From contig CAYFQM010000008.1 of the NCBI GenBank assembly GCA_964345385.1, positions 1 to 28,617 on the forward strand: a stretch of 28,617 bases of DNA, in the 5' to 3' direction. Source of the stretch: CAG-1000 sp964345385 (GTDB lineage: Bacteria; Bacillota_I; Bacilli_A; RF39; UBA660). The notes under the pieces are model-generated. The model was not told where the DNA came from, did not search any database, and was given only the letters and a program-made list of their open reading frames with translations. A program made the position numbers and the translations under genes. This document shows, one piece after another, positions 21,187-28,617 of this stretch; position 1 is the stretch's first letter, and every line of letters begins with the position of its first letter.

Positions 21187-21983
21187 TGAAAAGATTAATA
21201 ACTAATTTCTTTAAAAATAAAAATATAGTTACTATTATTGGTTTTGGAGTATGTTTTGCAATAATTGTATTTGCATATAATTATAGAATAAATCAAAAAG
21301 TTAATTTAGTTACAGTTCCATATGCTAAAAGAGAAATATTAGCAAGAGAAGAGTTAACAAAAGATAATGTTGGTACTAAAAAAATGCCTTCATCAATGCT
21401 TACTGCAACTGTTATTAGAAATGTTGATTCTATTATAGGCAAGTTCGTTAATTATAATACAGTAGTACCTAATGGTAGTTTATTTTATACTGGATCAGTA
21501 GTTTCTTGGAGTGAAATGCCTGATTCTGCCTGGAGTGATATTCCAGAAGGAAATACAATTGTATCTTTTCCAGTAGATGAAACTTCAACATTTGGAAACT
21601 CAATATATCCAAAAGATAAAATAGATTTATATATTCAAACATATGATGATGTGACTAATAAAATGGTATATGGAAAACTTATAGAAGGTATTGAAGTGCT
21701 AGCGGTTAAAGATACTAATGGTAATCATATATTTAAACCAGAACCAAATCAAGAAACAACTAGTGCATTAATATTTTCTGTATCAGAAGATCTTCATTTA
21801 TTATTAAGAAAAGCGATGCTTATAAATGGAGCAGAAATAGTTCCAGTGCCAAGAAATGCTGTATATACTGGTGAAGTTAAAGTTACAAGCGAATATTTAA
21901 AAACCCTAATTTTAAGTAAAACAGAAGAAGTAGTATTAGATAAAGTTGAAAAACCTTCTTCAAATGTAAAAATAAATGAATAA
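21186..21983 (+). CDS. CpaB/RcpC-like SAF-domain protein 2
   Basis: Paralog of the preceding gene, 265 residues. It repeats the opening (ITNFFKNKNIVTII versus MRFFKNKNTVTII), one membrane helix (about 14-32), the SAF stretch VTVPYAKREILAREELTKDNVG, and the FPVDETSTFGNSIYPKDKIDLYI and EDLHLLLRKAM segments found in both. The Lys/Glu tail is shorter. Start ATG 21186 shares a base with the previous stop and uses AGGAGG at 21171-21176. Two tandem SAF proteins probably act as unlike partners in one envelope complex. No secretin is expected in a Gram-positive cell, so their usual outer-membrane partner is absent. Confidence 0.82.
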   Translation: MKRLITNFFKNKNIVTIIGFGVCFAIIVFAYNYRINQKVNLVTVPYAKREILAREELTKDNVGTKKMPSSMLTATVIRNVDSIIGKFVNYNTVVPNGSLFYTGSVVSWSEMPDSAWSDIPEGNTIVSFPVDETSTFGNSIYPKDKIDLYIQTYDDVTNKMVYGKLIEGIEVLAVKDTNGNHIFKPEPNQETTSALIFSVSEDLHLLLRKAMLINGAEIVPVPRNAVYTGEVKVTSEYLKTLILSKTEEVVLDKVEKPSSNVKINE

Positions 21984-22007
21984 TAAAAATTAAGAAAGAG
22001 GAATCTA

Positions 22008-23171
22008 ATGGGAGACGTAATTTTTACACAAATTGATTTTGGGCCACTTGTACCACTTTTAAATGATGATGATATTACGGATATCTCATATTCTAATGGT
22101 GGACAGTTGTGGATTAGGTCATTATCTCAAGGTGTTAAAAAAATAGCAATTGAGGGACTTAATAACGAATTTATGGAAAAGTTAGCTTTTCAGTGTTCTA
22201 ATGTAATGGGTAAAACATTTAATATGGCACATCCTTTCTTAGATGCTGAAAGTGCTGAGCTTCGTATGAACTTTGTTCATGATTCGATAGCCACGAATGG
22301 AATTGCTGTATTAATAAGAAAAACGCCTGCTAAAATAAGATTAAATAAGGAAAAGTTGCTTAAGGAAGATTATGTTCCATTGGAATTACACGATTTTCTT
22401 ATTACTTGTGTACAAGGACATTGTAATATATTAGTAAGTGGTGAGACTGGTAGTGGTAAAACTGAACTTGTAAAATATTTAGCGTCTCACACAAAAGAAA
22501 GTGAAAAAATTATTTCTATTGAAGATACATTAGAGCTTCATTTAGATAAAATATATCCTCATAGAGATATAATTGCGATGAAAACTAATAATATAGCATC
22601 ATATACAGATGTATTAGTTACTTGTATGAGACAAAATCCTAAATGGATATTATTATCAGAAGTTCGTTCTGCAGAAGCAGTTTTAGCTGTTAGAAACTCT
22701 ATATCATCTGGACATAATATTATTTCAACTATACACTCTGATAAAGCTTCTGCTATTCCAATGAGAATGTATTCTTTATTAGAAACAAGTCAAGATATTG
22801 ATCAATTTGTTAAAAGTATGCATAGATATATTCAGATAGGAATACATGTAAAAGGATATTTTTCTCAAAAATATAATAGATTTCAAAGAGAAATAGTTCA
22901 AGTAGTAGAATTTTATGTAGATGATGAATTAAATGAAGCAAAAACAAATGTACTTTATGAAAAAAATTTAGTTGGTAATGAAAAATATAATAATCCAACA
23001 CAGCACTTAATTGATTATTTAGCTTCTCAAGGAGTTGAAATGAGAAAAGATCCATTTGTTCCACTTGAAGCAGTGTTAACTTCTCCTATTTCTGAAGAAA
23101 TAAAAGCAAATGAACTTAATTCTCCTTTAGAAAAAGAAATAGAAACAATAGATTTTAATGTAATAAATTAA
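22008..23171 (+). CDS. Tad/Flp pilus assembly ATPase (CpaF/TadA-like)
   Basis: Hexameric secretion ATPase that drives pilus extension, and in Tad systems also retraction, at the cytoplasmic membrane. The 387-residue protein shows the N-terminal domain (DDDITDISYSNGGQLWIR), Walker A GETGSGKT (145-152), Asp box SIEDTLEL (170-177), Walker B WILLSEVRSAEA (213-224) and His box SGHNIISTIHSDKA (234-247). The Walker B core reads LLSEVR instead of the common VGEVR. The C-terminus carries an acidic extension of about 100 residues past the core. It is the only pilus ATPase seen here, with 24 nt between it and the previous gene and an AGAGGAA ribosome binding site. Confidence 0.9.
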   Translation: MGDVIFTQIDFGPLVPLLNDDDITDISYSNGGQLWIRSLSQGVKKIAIEGLNNEFMEKLAFQCSNVMGKTFNMAHPFLDAESAELRMNFVHDSIATNGIAVLIRKTPAKIRLNKEKLLKEDYVPLELHDFLITCVQGHCNILVSGETGSGKTELVKYLASHTKESEKIISIEDTLELHLDKIYPHRDIIAMKTNNIASYTDVLVTCMRQNPKWILLSEVRSAEAVLAVRNSISSGHNIISTIHSDKASAIPMRMYSLLETSQDIDQFVKSMHRYIQIGIHVKGYFSQKYNRFQREIVQVVEFYVDDELNEAKTNVLYEKNLVGNEKYNNPTQHLIDYLASQGVEMRKDPFVPLEAVLTSPISEEIKANELNSPLEKEIETIDFNVIN

Positions 23172-23193
23172 AATATGAAAGGATGGTAATATA

Positions 23194-24096
23194 ATGTATA
23201 TAGAAATAATAGTTATAGCTTTAATATTAGTATTTGTCTATATATATAGAAAAAGTAGTGGTGATAGTAAATCATATAAGTTTGTAGTTAAGACAATGGA
23301 AACTACATATGAAAAATTTTCACCATATTCTTTTAGAATGGTTAGAGAAAAAGCTAGAGAATTAGGGCAAGAATATACATCAAAACAATATTTAGTTCAA
23401 GTTTTGTTTTTTGGTATCGGAGCTGCAGTTGTTTCATATTTATATTTTTATAGTTTAATTTGGAGTATTGTGTATGCTATTATTGCTATAATGTTTATAC
23501 CATATCTAGCCTATTTAAAATATAAAAAAGCATATAGTGAGTTTATATTTGAACAAATACAAGTTTATACTACTAATGTAATTATGGAATTTAATACAAC
23601 TCAATCATTTGTAAAAGCTTTAGAAGGAGTAAGAGATTCAGGTGTATTAGAAGATCCAGTTAAGAGTGATGTTAATCAAATGATTCAAATGGCATATGAA
23701 CATGGTACCATAGATGAATCAATTAGATATATGAATGAGAAATATGATTATTATGTAGTTAAAAACACTCATCAATTATTTATGCAAATTACTAAAGAAG
23801 GCTCTAAAGATTCAGGAGAAGCTTTAGAAGGAATGATGCAAGATATTGATATGTTAGTAGAAAGTGTATATAGAGATAGAATGGAAAGAACATCATTTTA
23901 TAGACAATTTGTTACATTTGGTATGTTCTTATACTTATTAGTATTATTAGTTCAGTTTCTTTTAGGTAAAAAAAGTTATGAAACGTTAATTACTAAAATA
24001 TATGTTCAATTACTTCTTCATTTTGTAATAATTGTAAACACTTATTTCTTAATGTCAGGAGTAAAATATTATCATGAGGATGTGGGTGCTGAATAA
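23194..24096 (+). CDS. Tad pilus platform protein TadB-like (T2SSF domain)
   Basis: Inner-membrane platform protein that couples the ATPase to pilin assembly. The 300-residue protein has an N-terminal helix (1-17), a helix pair at about 68-108 and further helices at about 245-295. Between them is the cytoplasmic T2SSF helical domain, with QIQVYTTNVIMEFNTTQSFVKALE and GEALEGMMQDIDMLVESVYRDRMER. Length and topology match TadB. It ends sharing one base with the next gene (TAATG). Confidence 0.82.
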   Translation: MYIEIIVIALILVFVYIYRKSSGDSKSYKFVVKTMETTYEKFSPYSFRMVREKARELGQEYTSKQYLVQVLFFGIGAAVVSYLYFYSLIWSIVYAIIAIMFIPYLAYLKYKKAYSEFIFEQIQVYTTNVIMEFNTTQSFVKALEGVRDSGVLEDPVKSDVNQMIQMAYEHGTIDESIRYMNEKYDYYVVKNTHQLFMQITKEGSKDSGEALEGMMQDIDMLVESVYRDRMERTSFYRQFVTFGMFLYLLVLLVQFLLGKKSYETLITKIYVQLLLHFVIIVNTYFLMSGVKYYHEDVGAE

Positions 24097-24881
24097 TGGA
24101 AATTGTTATTGTAGGTATAATATTATTATGGTTATTTAATTATATAGGTACTATTAGTTTTAATACTTTTGTAGAAGATAATAAACTATTGTTTGGAAAA
24201 CTAAAAGAAGAAGATTATTTCTTTTTTCTAGAAGCTAAGTATGGAGATAAAGTAAATAAAGAAGCTAAATATAATTCTAGAGTTAAAACTGCTATATTTG
24301 TTTTTATTGCAGGAATGCTTTTTATGATTACTGATCCATCTATGCTTTTATTTGTTCTTGTATTAGCTGCTTCTTATGGAGTGTTTAAAATGGAATATTT
24401 TAGTGTAAGAAGATATTATAAAGAGCATCTACACGATATTAATTTAAAACTACCATATTTTTTAAAAAGTTTAGAGATATTAATTCAACACTATACTATA
24501 CCAGTAGCTATTACTAAATCTATTGATACAGCTCCTGAGATGTTTAAACCTGGACTTTTAGAATTAATAACTGCAATTGATAGTGGAGACTCTACAATTG
24601 AACCATATATGGCTTTTGCAAGACGTTATCCTGTAAGAGATTCTATGAGAATGATGAGACTTTTATATAGACTTGGTCTTGGTAATCAAGAAAGAAAACA
24701 AGAACAGTTAATTACTTTTTCAAGAACTGTATCTAATTTACAAGCTAAATCTAGAGATTTAAAATATTCTGATAGACTTAATAAAATGGAAAAGAAAACA
24801 ATGACTATGCTTACTGCAACAGGAGCAAGTGTTATGTTAATTTTACTATTATCTATTTTACAGATATTTTCAGGTTTATAA
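24096..24881 (+). CDS. Tad pilus platform protein TadC-like
   Basis: Second platform protein, partner of TadB in Tad systems. The 261-residue protein has membrane helices at about 1-20, 65-100 and 240-260 and a T2SSF-type helical domain. That domain carries LPYFLKSLEILIQHYTIPVAITKSIDTAPEMFKPG and RMMRLLYRLGLGNQERKQEQLITF. It overlaps tadB by one base. The promoter found just after its stop (24890-24918) suggests the upstream machine genes and the downstream pilin genes can be expressed at different levels. Confidence 0.8.
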   Translation: MEIVIVGIILLWLFNYIGTISFNTFVEDNKLLFGKLKEEDYFFFLEAKYGDKVNKEAKYNSRVKTAIFVFIAGMLFMITDPSMLLFVLVLAASYGVFKMEYFSVRRYYKEHLHDINLKLPYFLKSLEILIQHYTIPVAITKSIDTAPEMFKPGLLELITAIDSGDSTIEPYMAFARRYPVRDSMRMMRLLYRLGLGNQERKQEQLITFSRTVSNLQAKSRDLKYSDRLNKMEKKTMTMLTATGASVMLILLLSILQIFSGL

Positions 24882-24889
24882 AATAAATA

Positions 24890-24918
24890 TTGATTAAAAA
24901 AGCAATATAATATATAAT
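24890..24918 (+). promoter_or_regulatory. Pilin promoter
   Basis: TTGATT (24890-24895), a 17-bp spacer, and TATAAT (24913-24918), with a second TATAAT at 24906. AAAGGAGG (24932-24939) precedes the pilin start at 24949. A separate strong promoter suits a structural subunit needed in excess. Confidence 0.7.
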
Positions 24919-24948
24919 TAATATATATGATAAAGGAGGTATAAATAA

Positions 24949-25221
24949 ATGAAAGAAGCAACAGGAGAATTAAATATGACTGTTATTACATTAGTGGCTG
25001 TGGCTGCTGTTGGTGCATTATTCTATTTTGTTATTTGGCCAATGATACAAAAAATGGTAGTTAATCAAACATGTTCAGCTTATGGAGATTTCATGGCTAT
25101 AAAACTTAAAAATAAATCAGATTGTCCTAATCTTGAAAACGACAAAACTGATTGTTGGGCTTGTTGTCCAAAAGGAACTACTAGTTTCAATTCTACAAAA
25201 TGTATATATGTAGAAAATTAA
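24949..25221 (+). CDS. Small cysteine-rich Flp-like pilin candidate
   Basis: A 90-residue protein with a short N-terminal leader (MKEATGE), a single hydrophobic helix (about 10-30, rich in Val and Ala) and a small outer domain. The outer domain has six cysteines (42, 59, 69, 72, 73, 85). Size, single N-terminal helix, own promoter and place after tadC identify it as the main pilin candidate. It lacks the usual G-xxxx-E prepilin site: after G6 the glutamate is at +1 (GELNM). Flp pilins normally have no disulfide-rich head, so three disulfides would be unusual. Processing by a peptidase outside the window is assumed, not seen. Confidence 0.65.
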   Translation: MKEATGELNMTVITLVAVAAVGALFYFVIWPMIQKMVVNQTCSAYGDFMAIKLKNKSDCPNLENDKTDCWACCPKGTTSFNSTKCIYVEN

Positions 25222-25235
25222 TATAAAGGAAAAAT

Positions 25236-25736
25236 ATGAGAGAAGCGATTGGTGGAACTTGGTTATTTGGTATGGTAGCACTATTTATAGTGCTCTTTTC
25301 TGGTTTTTTAGCTTATTCTATTAGTTATACAAAAGCTTTCAATACTAAGAATTATATTTTAACTTTAATAGAACAAAATGAGGGTTTTACTGAAGCTAGA
25401 ACTATTTGTCATAAGAGTTTAGGCATAATTAAAAGCTCAACTTCTGAATTAGAAAACTGTAATGCTACAGATGCAATAGTATATAAATATATTACTTCTC
25501 ATGGATATAATCCAGTTGAAGTTGATTGCTCAAAAGGCGATTATGGTACTTTTATTGATGGGGGTTACTGTATTAAAAAGATTTGTAATAGTAGAAATTC
25601 TTCATCAGTATATAAAGTAACAACGTTTATTAAAATTACACTACCAGTTATTAATGTAACTATGAAATTACCTGTAACAGGTGAGACAAAAACTTTATAT
25701 CATGAAGCTACTAATTCATTTAATTACTGTAGTTAG
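25236..25736 (+). CDS. TadE-like pseudopilin with six cysteines
   Basis: A 166-residue protein with one N-terminal membrane helix (about 9-29) and an outer domain, the layout of TadE/TadF pseudopilins. Its start, MREAIGG, mirrors the MKEATGE of the gene before it, hinting at a shared processing signal. Cysteines lie at 58, 75, 98, 112, 117 and 165. It follows the pilin gene by 14 bases with an AAAGGA ribosome binding site, so it is in the same unit. It could be a minor pilin or tip subunit. Family assignment rests on layout and context more than on motifs. Confidence 0.6.
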   Translation: MREAIGGTWLFGMVALFIVLFSGFLAYSISYTKAFNTKNYILTLIEQNEGFTEARTICHKSLGIIKSSTSELENCNATDAIVYKYITSHGYNPVEVDCSKGDYGTFIDGGYCIKKICNSRNSSSVYKVTTFIKITLPVINVTMKLPVTGETKTLYHEATNSFNYCS

Positions 25737-25747
25737 GAGTTATAAAT

Positions 25748-26713
25748 ATGAATGTAATGGTTGTTAATAAATATAAAGATATGTTAATGAGTCTTAATAT
25801 TGATATAATGAAATCTATTGAGGGAGTTTTTAATGTAGATGAAATTATAGATACTTTCTCTAATTTTTATTATGATAAAATGGTATTAGATATAACAGCT
25901 ATTAGAGATTATCAAAATATAGATAATATACAAAAACTTTCTATGAACATAAATATGGAAAATGTTATATTACTTCTTGATAATGATCCAAAAAGTTTTT
26001 CGAAAGAATACATATCTCAATTAATAACTTTAGGAATATATAACTTTACAAATAGTATAGATAATGTTAATTATTTAATGGTAAATCCTAGAACATATAA
26101 AGATGTTGTAAATACACAAGATATATTAAATTCTAAACCTAAAACAGAAAGTAAAACAGAAGAAAATGAAAATAATTCTATTGTAAGTTTTAGTGCAGGA
26201 AGTGTTTTTAGAACACAAATAATAGGTATTAAAAATTTAACTCAACATGCAGGAGCTACAAGTTTAATATATATGATTATGAAGTGTTTAGAAGGAGCTA
26301 CTAATGCATGTGCAATAGAGGTTGATAAAGTTGATTTTATGTATTTTAATCATAAAGAAATGATTAGTGTAAAAGAAAATGATTTATTAAAAGAAATAAT
26401 GAAAAGACAACAATATAATGTAATACTTATAGATTTAAATGATTATGAAGATGTAGAAATATGTACTAAAATATTATATTTAATTGAGCCATCTACATTA
26501 CCATTTAATAAGTTTTTAAAAACATCAAAGAATGTGCTTAATAATTATAAAGATAAAACTATAGTACTTAATAAATGTCTTCTTAATAAAGAAGATATAG
26601 CTACATTTGAATATGAAACTAGGTTAAAAGTTTTTATGAGTGTGCCACCTTTAGATGATAGAAAACAAGATATACCTGAAATAAGGAGTCTAGTAACTAA
26701 ATTAGAAATATAA
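25748..26713 (+). CDS. TadZ/CpaE-like protein with a degenerate P-loop
   Basis: CpaE/TadZ proteins place Tad machines at the cell pole and combine a receiver-like N-terminal domain with a MinD/ParA-like ATPase fold. The 321-residue protein fits: an N-terminal alpha/beta region (about 1-120), a charged linker (KPKTESKTEENENN, 130-143), and a C-terminal region. The latter has TQIIGIKNLTQHAGATSLIYMI (156-176) where a P-loop is expected, NVILIDLND (224-232) as a Walker B-like strand, and VLNKCLLN (273-280) as the nucleotide-specificity-like strand. The GKT of the Walker A motif is missing, so ATP hydrolysis is doubtful. It ends the pilin unit and is closed by a hairpin. Confidence 0.65.
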   Translation: MNVMVVNKYKDMLMSLNIDIMKSIEGVFNVDEIIDTFSNFYYDKMVLDITAIRDYQNIDNIQKLSMNINMENVILLLDNDPKSFSKEYISQLITLGIYNFTNSIDNVNYLMVNPRTYKDVVNTQDILNSKPKTESKTEENENNSIVSFSAGSVFRTQIIGIKNLTQHAGATSLIYMIMKCLEGATNACAIEVDKVDFMYFNHKEMISVKENDLLKEIMKRQQYNVILIDLNDYEDVEICTKILYLIEPSTLPFNKFLKTSKNVLNNYKDKTIVLNKCLLNKEDIATFEYETRLKVFMSVPPLDDRKQDIPEIRSLVTKLEI

Positions 26714-26730
26714 GTGTTAAACACTTTTTT
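26712..26730 (+). terminator. Terminator of the Tad locus
   Basis: AAGTG (26712-26716) / CACTT (26722-26726) within the longer palindrome AAGTGTTAAACACTT, followed by T's. It overlaps the stop codon of the TadZ-like gene. Confidence 0.65.
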
Positions 26731-26769
26731 CTTTTGTAAAAGAGTTATATAATATTATTAGGAGAAGTT

Positions 26770-27678
26770 ATGAAAAGAGTATTATTTATAATTTATATTA
26801 TTTTATTTTTATTTATTAAAATAAATGCTTTAGAAGTAAATAATATTTCTTTGTATGCTGAAAATGAAATAGCTGGTGCTATTCAAATAAAGGGTTTTAT
26901 TTCTGTAAATAATCAAAAAATAGATGAGCCATTTATTTTTAAAATAAGATATAAAGATTCTTCTTTAAAAGAGTTTGATAAAAGCATAAACTCTCTAAAA
27001 AAAAGTAATATATATAATGCTTCATCTTTAACTTTATATAATATTGGAGAAGTAAAAAAGGGTTCTTCACTTAATGATATATTAAATACTGATTTAGAAC
27101 TTTCTCAATTAGATATCATTAAATTTGAAGAAGAAAAGGGTGAAGAGTTTTATACTATTAGTTTTTATCCAAATAAAGAAGGAAATAATATATATTATAT
27201 ACATTATGCAGTTACTAATGTATTAGTTACTCATAATGATTGTGCTGAGTTATATTATAGGTTTATAGATGATTTAGATTATGATGTAAAGAAAATATCT
27301 TTAGTTACTTCTTTAAGCTACACTCCTAATAAAAATGAACTATATAAAGCATGGGCGCATGGAAGTGGAAACATAACTACTAAATTAGATGAAGATAAAT
27401 ATATATTGTATAGTGAAATAAATAATTATAAAAAGGGTGGTTATTTAGATAATAGAATTATATTTGATAAAAATATTTATAGTTTACAGCTTGTTAAAGA
27501 GAAAGTTTCTAATATGGACGCAGTAGATAAAATTTTAAATATAGAAAATGAAAGGAGTAAAAACACTCAAATAAAAAACATAATTTTAAAAGCATTACAC
27601 GTGTCACTTTTAATATTATTAACATTAATAATTTTCTATATAACAAATATATTTATAAAAAACAAAAAAATTAAGTAG
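26770..27678 (+). CDS. Membrane protein with a DUF2207-like extracellular domain
   Basis: A 302-residue protein with a signal peptide (1-20, likely cut after INA), an extracellular domain and one C-terminal helix (about 270-293) with a Lys-rich tail. The segment IHYAVTNVLVTHNDCAELYYRFI, followed by ISLVTSL and AWAHGSGN, matches the shape of DUF2207 domains: a YxVxNxxxxxxDxAELY core, then a WAHGxxxG motif. It is much shorter than most DUF2207 proteins, which carry further helices and a C-terminal domain. Function unknown. TATAAT at 26748-26753 is a promoter candidate and AGGAGA at 26760-26765 the ribosome binding site. A terminator follows, so it is probably a single-gene unit. Confidence 0.65.
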   Translation: MKRVLFIIYIILFLFIKINALEVNNISLYAENEIAGAIQIKGFISVNNQKIDEPFIFKIRYKDSSLKEFDKSINSLKKSNIYNASSLTLYNIGEVKKGSSLNDILNTDLELSQLDIIKFEEEKGEEFYTISFYPNKEGNNIYYIHYAVTNVLVTHNDCAELYYRFIDDLDYDVKKISLVTSLSYTPNKNELYKAWAHGSGNITTKLDEDKYILYSEINNYKKGGYLDNRIIFDKNIYSLQLVKEKVSNMDAVDKILNIENERSKNTQIKNIILKALHVSLLILLTLIIFYITNIFIKNKKIK

Positions 27679-27699
27679 ATTTAAAAACCTACTTTTTTT
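27673..27699 (+). terminator. Terminator before comEA
   Basis: AAGTAG (27673-27678) pairs with CTACTT (27689-27694) across a 10-nt A/T loop, followed by a T-run. It overlaps the stop codon of the preceding gene. Confidence 0.7.
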
Positions 27700-27749
27700 A
27701 TGAAGTGTTTTTTTCTTTTTAATCGTATAAATATATTAAGGAGAAAAAA

Positions 27750-28423
27750 ATGGAGCGTTTAATAGAGATTTATAATAATTATAAAGAAAGAATTAGAATG
27801 TATATATTAATATTTTTTAGTTTATTAATGTTTGCGTTTATTGTGTTTTTATATTTTTATAAAGAAGAAGAGTCATTAAAAGAGAAAAATAATACAAGTG
27901 TAGTTGTTAAAGAAGAAACTATATTAAAAGAAGAAATAGAAGAAGAAAAAGATACAATATTTATTGATATAAAGGGAAGTGTGGTAAGTCCTAATGTATA
28001 TGAACTTCCATCTGGGTCTAGAGTAATAGATGCGATTAAGTTAGCTGGTGGACTTTTAGATAATGCTAATACTAGATATATTAATTTATCCAAATTATTA
28101 AAAGAAGAAGATGTAATAATAGTATATTCTAATGAAGAAATAGAAGAAGCAAAAAAAATAAATATAATATATGTTGATACTCCATATGTTTGTGAAGAAG
28201 TAAACGATAATTGTANNNNNNNNNNNNNNNNNNNCTTATCAATATTAATTTAGCAGATGAAAACACTTTAAAAACATTAACAGGCATTGGAGATGTTAAA
28301 GCTAAAAGTATAGTTGAATACAGAAATAAAAAAGGTTTGTTTGAAACTATAGAAGATATTAAGAATGTAGAAGGCATTAGCATCGCTTTATATGAGAAAA
28401 TTAAAGGCAATATTACAGTCTAA
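27750..28423 (+). CDS. comEA: ComEA-like DNA receptor (SLBB plus helix-hairpin-helix), split by a gap
   Basis: ComEA is the membrane-anchored DNA-binding receptor of natural transformation. The N-terminal part has one membrane helix (about 18-37), a Glu/Lys linker and an SLBB domain (about 70-128: FIDIKGSVVSPNVYELPSG, VIDAIKLAGGL). After 19 N (28216-28234) the frame shown by ININLADENTLKTLTGIGDVKAKSI and IEDIKNVEGIS is a typical ComEA helix-hairpin-helix pair, ending NITV. The two parts are out of frame at the stated gap length. A true gap of 17 or 20 bases, or any length leaving remainder 2 when divided by 3, would join them. The start is ATG 27750 behind AAGGAG (27738-27743). The end overlaps comEC by 32 nt. 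Confidence 0.9.
28216..28234. other. Assembly gap (19 N) inside comEA
   Basis: Unresolved bases between the SLBB and helix-hairpin-helix parts of comEA. The stated length does not keep the reading frame. Confidence 0.99.
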
Positions 28424-28617
28424 ATGGTTTTACATAATAATATTAACTGTTAGTATTATTTATATGTTATTATATGTAAATTTTTATAATATAAAATATA
28501 AAGCTTTTGAACAAAAATATTATATATATAAAGTAAAAGATATTATTAAAACTAATAATAAGACAACTCTTTATTTAAATAATAATGTAATAGCTTTTAT
28601 TTATAACAAAGAAGTTG
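28392..28617 (+). CDS. comEC: ComEC-like DNA channel protein, N-terminus only
   Basis: ATG at 28392 opens a frame to the window end (75 complete codons). It encodes a basic start, MRKLKAILQSKW, a membrane helix (about 13-30), and a following stretch with KDIIKTNNKTTLYLNNN, like the start of the OB-fold region of ComEC. It overlaps comEA by 32 nt, the usual comEA-comEC arrangement. ComEC forms the channel that carries single-stranded DNA into the cytoplasm. The assignment rests on position and topology; the competence domain is outside the window. Confidence 0.7.
   Translation, partial: MRKLKAILQSKWFYIIILTVSIIYMLLYVNFYNIKYKAFEQKYYIYKVKDIIKTNNKTTLYLNNNVIAFIYNKEV

Noticed and set aside
1..28617. 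CRISPR arrays, insertion sequences, tRNA or rRNA genes
   Set aside because: No regularly spaced repeats, transposase-like frames, terminal repeats or tRNA-like cloverleaf were seen on reading both strands; no search could be run.
1..28617. Mycoplasma-type code (TGA as Trp)
   Set aside because: eno stops at TGA in the right place, and Trp in conserved positions is TGG throughout.

Overview
The window looks like a chromosomal segment of a very low-GC, Gram-positive bacterium of the Bacilli/Firmicutes. Supporting signs are an hrcA-grpE-dnaK heat-shock operon under CIRCE control, strong AGGAGG ribosome binding sites, a FemAB-type peptidoglycan bridge enzyme (so a cell wall is present), an L27 with the N-terminal extension cut by the protease Prp, and many short AT-rich intrinsic terminators. 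The genetic code is standard: TGA ends the enolase gene and Trp is TGG. An uncultured gut lineage such as the RF39-type Bacilli would fit, but that is inference. Two runs of N (17680-17689 and 28216-28234) suggest a scaffolded draft or metagenome assembly.

Layout. (1) 1-123: tail of a glycine-rich protein, then a terminator. (2) 130-6670: heat-shock cluster hrcA-grpE-dnaK, then pepF and dnaJ; a sigma-A promoter lies between two CIRCE operators, and an oligopeptidase F gene sits between dnaK and dnaJ. (3) 6672-10330 (minus): a large FtsX/MacB-type ABC permease with a long coiled coil, and its ATPase. It is divergent from a small cysteine-containing hypothetical gene (10402-10764). (4) 10771-12009 (minus): femX-like gene, divergent from eno. 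(5) 12116-18107: housekeeping block eno, secG-rnr-smpB, radC (apparently leaderless), then rplU-prp-rpmA with an L21-type mRNA leader; prp is damaged by a gap and an apparent 1-nt frameshift. (6) 18244-20031: a secreted, membrane-anchored protein carrying the Cys and Gln signatures of a thioester adhesin domain. (7) 20308-26713: a compact Tad/Flp-like pilus locus with two CpaB-like SAF proteins, CpaF ATPase, TadB, TadC, a small Cys-rich pilin-like protein with its own promoter, a TadE-like pseudopilin and a TadZ/CpaE-like protein lacking the usual P-loop lysine. (8) 26770-28617: a DUF2207-like membrane protein, then comEA (split by a gap) and the start of comEC.

The most interesting region is 18.2-28.6 kb. 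A predicted covalent (thioester) surface adhesin, a minimal Tad pilus with unusual disulfide-capable pilins, and the ComEA/ComEC DNA-uptake apparatus lie together on one strand. A testable reading is that this lineage uses a Tad-type pilus, rather than the classic ComG pseudopilus, for surface attachment and DNA capture.
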